A stretch of 64,000 bases of DNA. Origin: Apostichopus japonicus. Its lineage: Eukaryota > Echinodermata > Holothuroidea > Aspidochirotida > Stichopodidae. The stretch covers positions 13,966,876-14,030,875 of the forward strand of contig NC_092567.1 in NCBI RefSeq assembly GCF_037975245.1, in the 5' to 3' direction. The notes beneath the pieces are model-generated. The model saw only the letters and a list, made by a program, of their open reading frames with translations, had not been told where the DNA came from and did not search any database. The number at the start of each line of letters is the position of its first letter. Positions within the stretch are counted from its first letter, which is position 1. Both the position numbers and the translations under genes were made by a program. Positions 63,472-64,000 of this stretch are shown here, piece by piece.

Positions 63472-64000
63472 CTGGCAAGGAGGAGAAACAAATACAACAT
63501 GATCAAGTGGAGAAGTTTAAATGTTACTGATCTTTAGTGATAATATATTATTAAAAGCATTGCACATTCAGATGTGAATTAGTGATGATTCCATCACTGA
63601 TGAATTATTATGAATGTTTGATTATTCTTGGCCTGGCTTCTTCAGACTTCTACAGATGTGGAAACTCACCTTGCTACTACCATAACTCCTCCCCACCCCC
63701 ACACCCACCCCACCCCCACTTTACCTTCTAGTACCAAAGGAACTGTCAAGACGGTTTGCATCTATATCATGCAGCATTTAGCAAAATATTAGACATATCA
63801 AATTTCTCTAGTTCATAGAAGAAAATATGACAGCAATCAAAGAAGATAGGAATGAAAGAAACATTTTAGCATGGTTGTGACATGCTCATTTATGAAGTAT
63901 AATATGACCTTGTAACAAGGCTTAAATTGTTTGAAGGCAACTGCTTATGAAATAAAAAGTGAAGGCATTGAAGTTCCAGATACAGCAGGTCCACATCAAT
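63472..64000. other. Intron of the PDHX-like gene
   Basis: AT-rich with a C-rich patch at 63,690-63,720. No upstream exon is visible before the window ends. Confidence 0.5.

Overview
The window is animal nuclear DNA. Split genes carry GT..AG introns, there is a metazoan pyruvate dehydrogenase E3-binding-protein exon, and the non-coding part is dominated by hAT-type DNA transposons, a BEL/Pao retrotransposon, tRNA- and snRNA-derived SINEs and satellites. Repeat style and the cysteine-rich secreted gene suggest a marine invertebrate, perhaps an echinoderm or other ambulacrarian; the phylum is an inference.

The main gene lies on the minus strand from 41,156 down to 11,702. I assembled it by eye from splice sites. 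It has a signal-peptide exon (41,096-41,156), four micro-exons of 18, 18, 9 and 15 nt (34,057; 32,118; 28,028; 26,857), one VWC-domain exon (23,775-23,984), then four exons that each carry the same unnamed domain of roughly 115 residues (22,944; 13,303; 12,542; 11,702). Every internal junction is phase 1, the joined reading frame is open for about 704 codons, and it ends at TAG with AATAAA about 100 nt beyond. I do not recognise this protein.

Other genes are fragments at the window's scale. The last exon of a PDHX-like gene is at 63,231-63,471 (minus), and a possible last exon of an unknown gene is at 42,404-42,499 (minus). The only long open reading frame is a BEL/Pao polyprotein (16,158-21,902) between two apparently identical 484-bp LTRs, inserted in an intron of the main gene.

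Repeats by region. 0.1-4.7 kb: a 107-bp satellite split by a 3.6-kb hAT composite. 10.5 kb: a MITE. 24-31 kb: several tandem arrays and a SINE. 35.3-36.4 kb: nested hAT elements. 38.3-41.0 and 43.9-46.6 kb: two inverted copies of a 2.7-kb hAT-like composite, the second with elements nested three deep. 42.7-43.0 kb: a dimeric SINE headed by U2 snRNA with a 17-bp target duplication. 52.2 kb: a truncated hAT copy. 55.1-62.5 kb: a 47-bp minisatellite of 157 units kept in almost perfect register. Much of the rest is AT-rich intron or intergenic DNA in which I see no gene.
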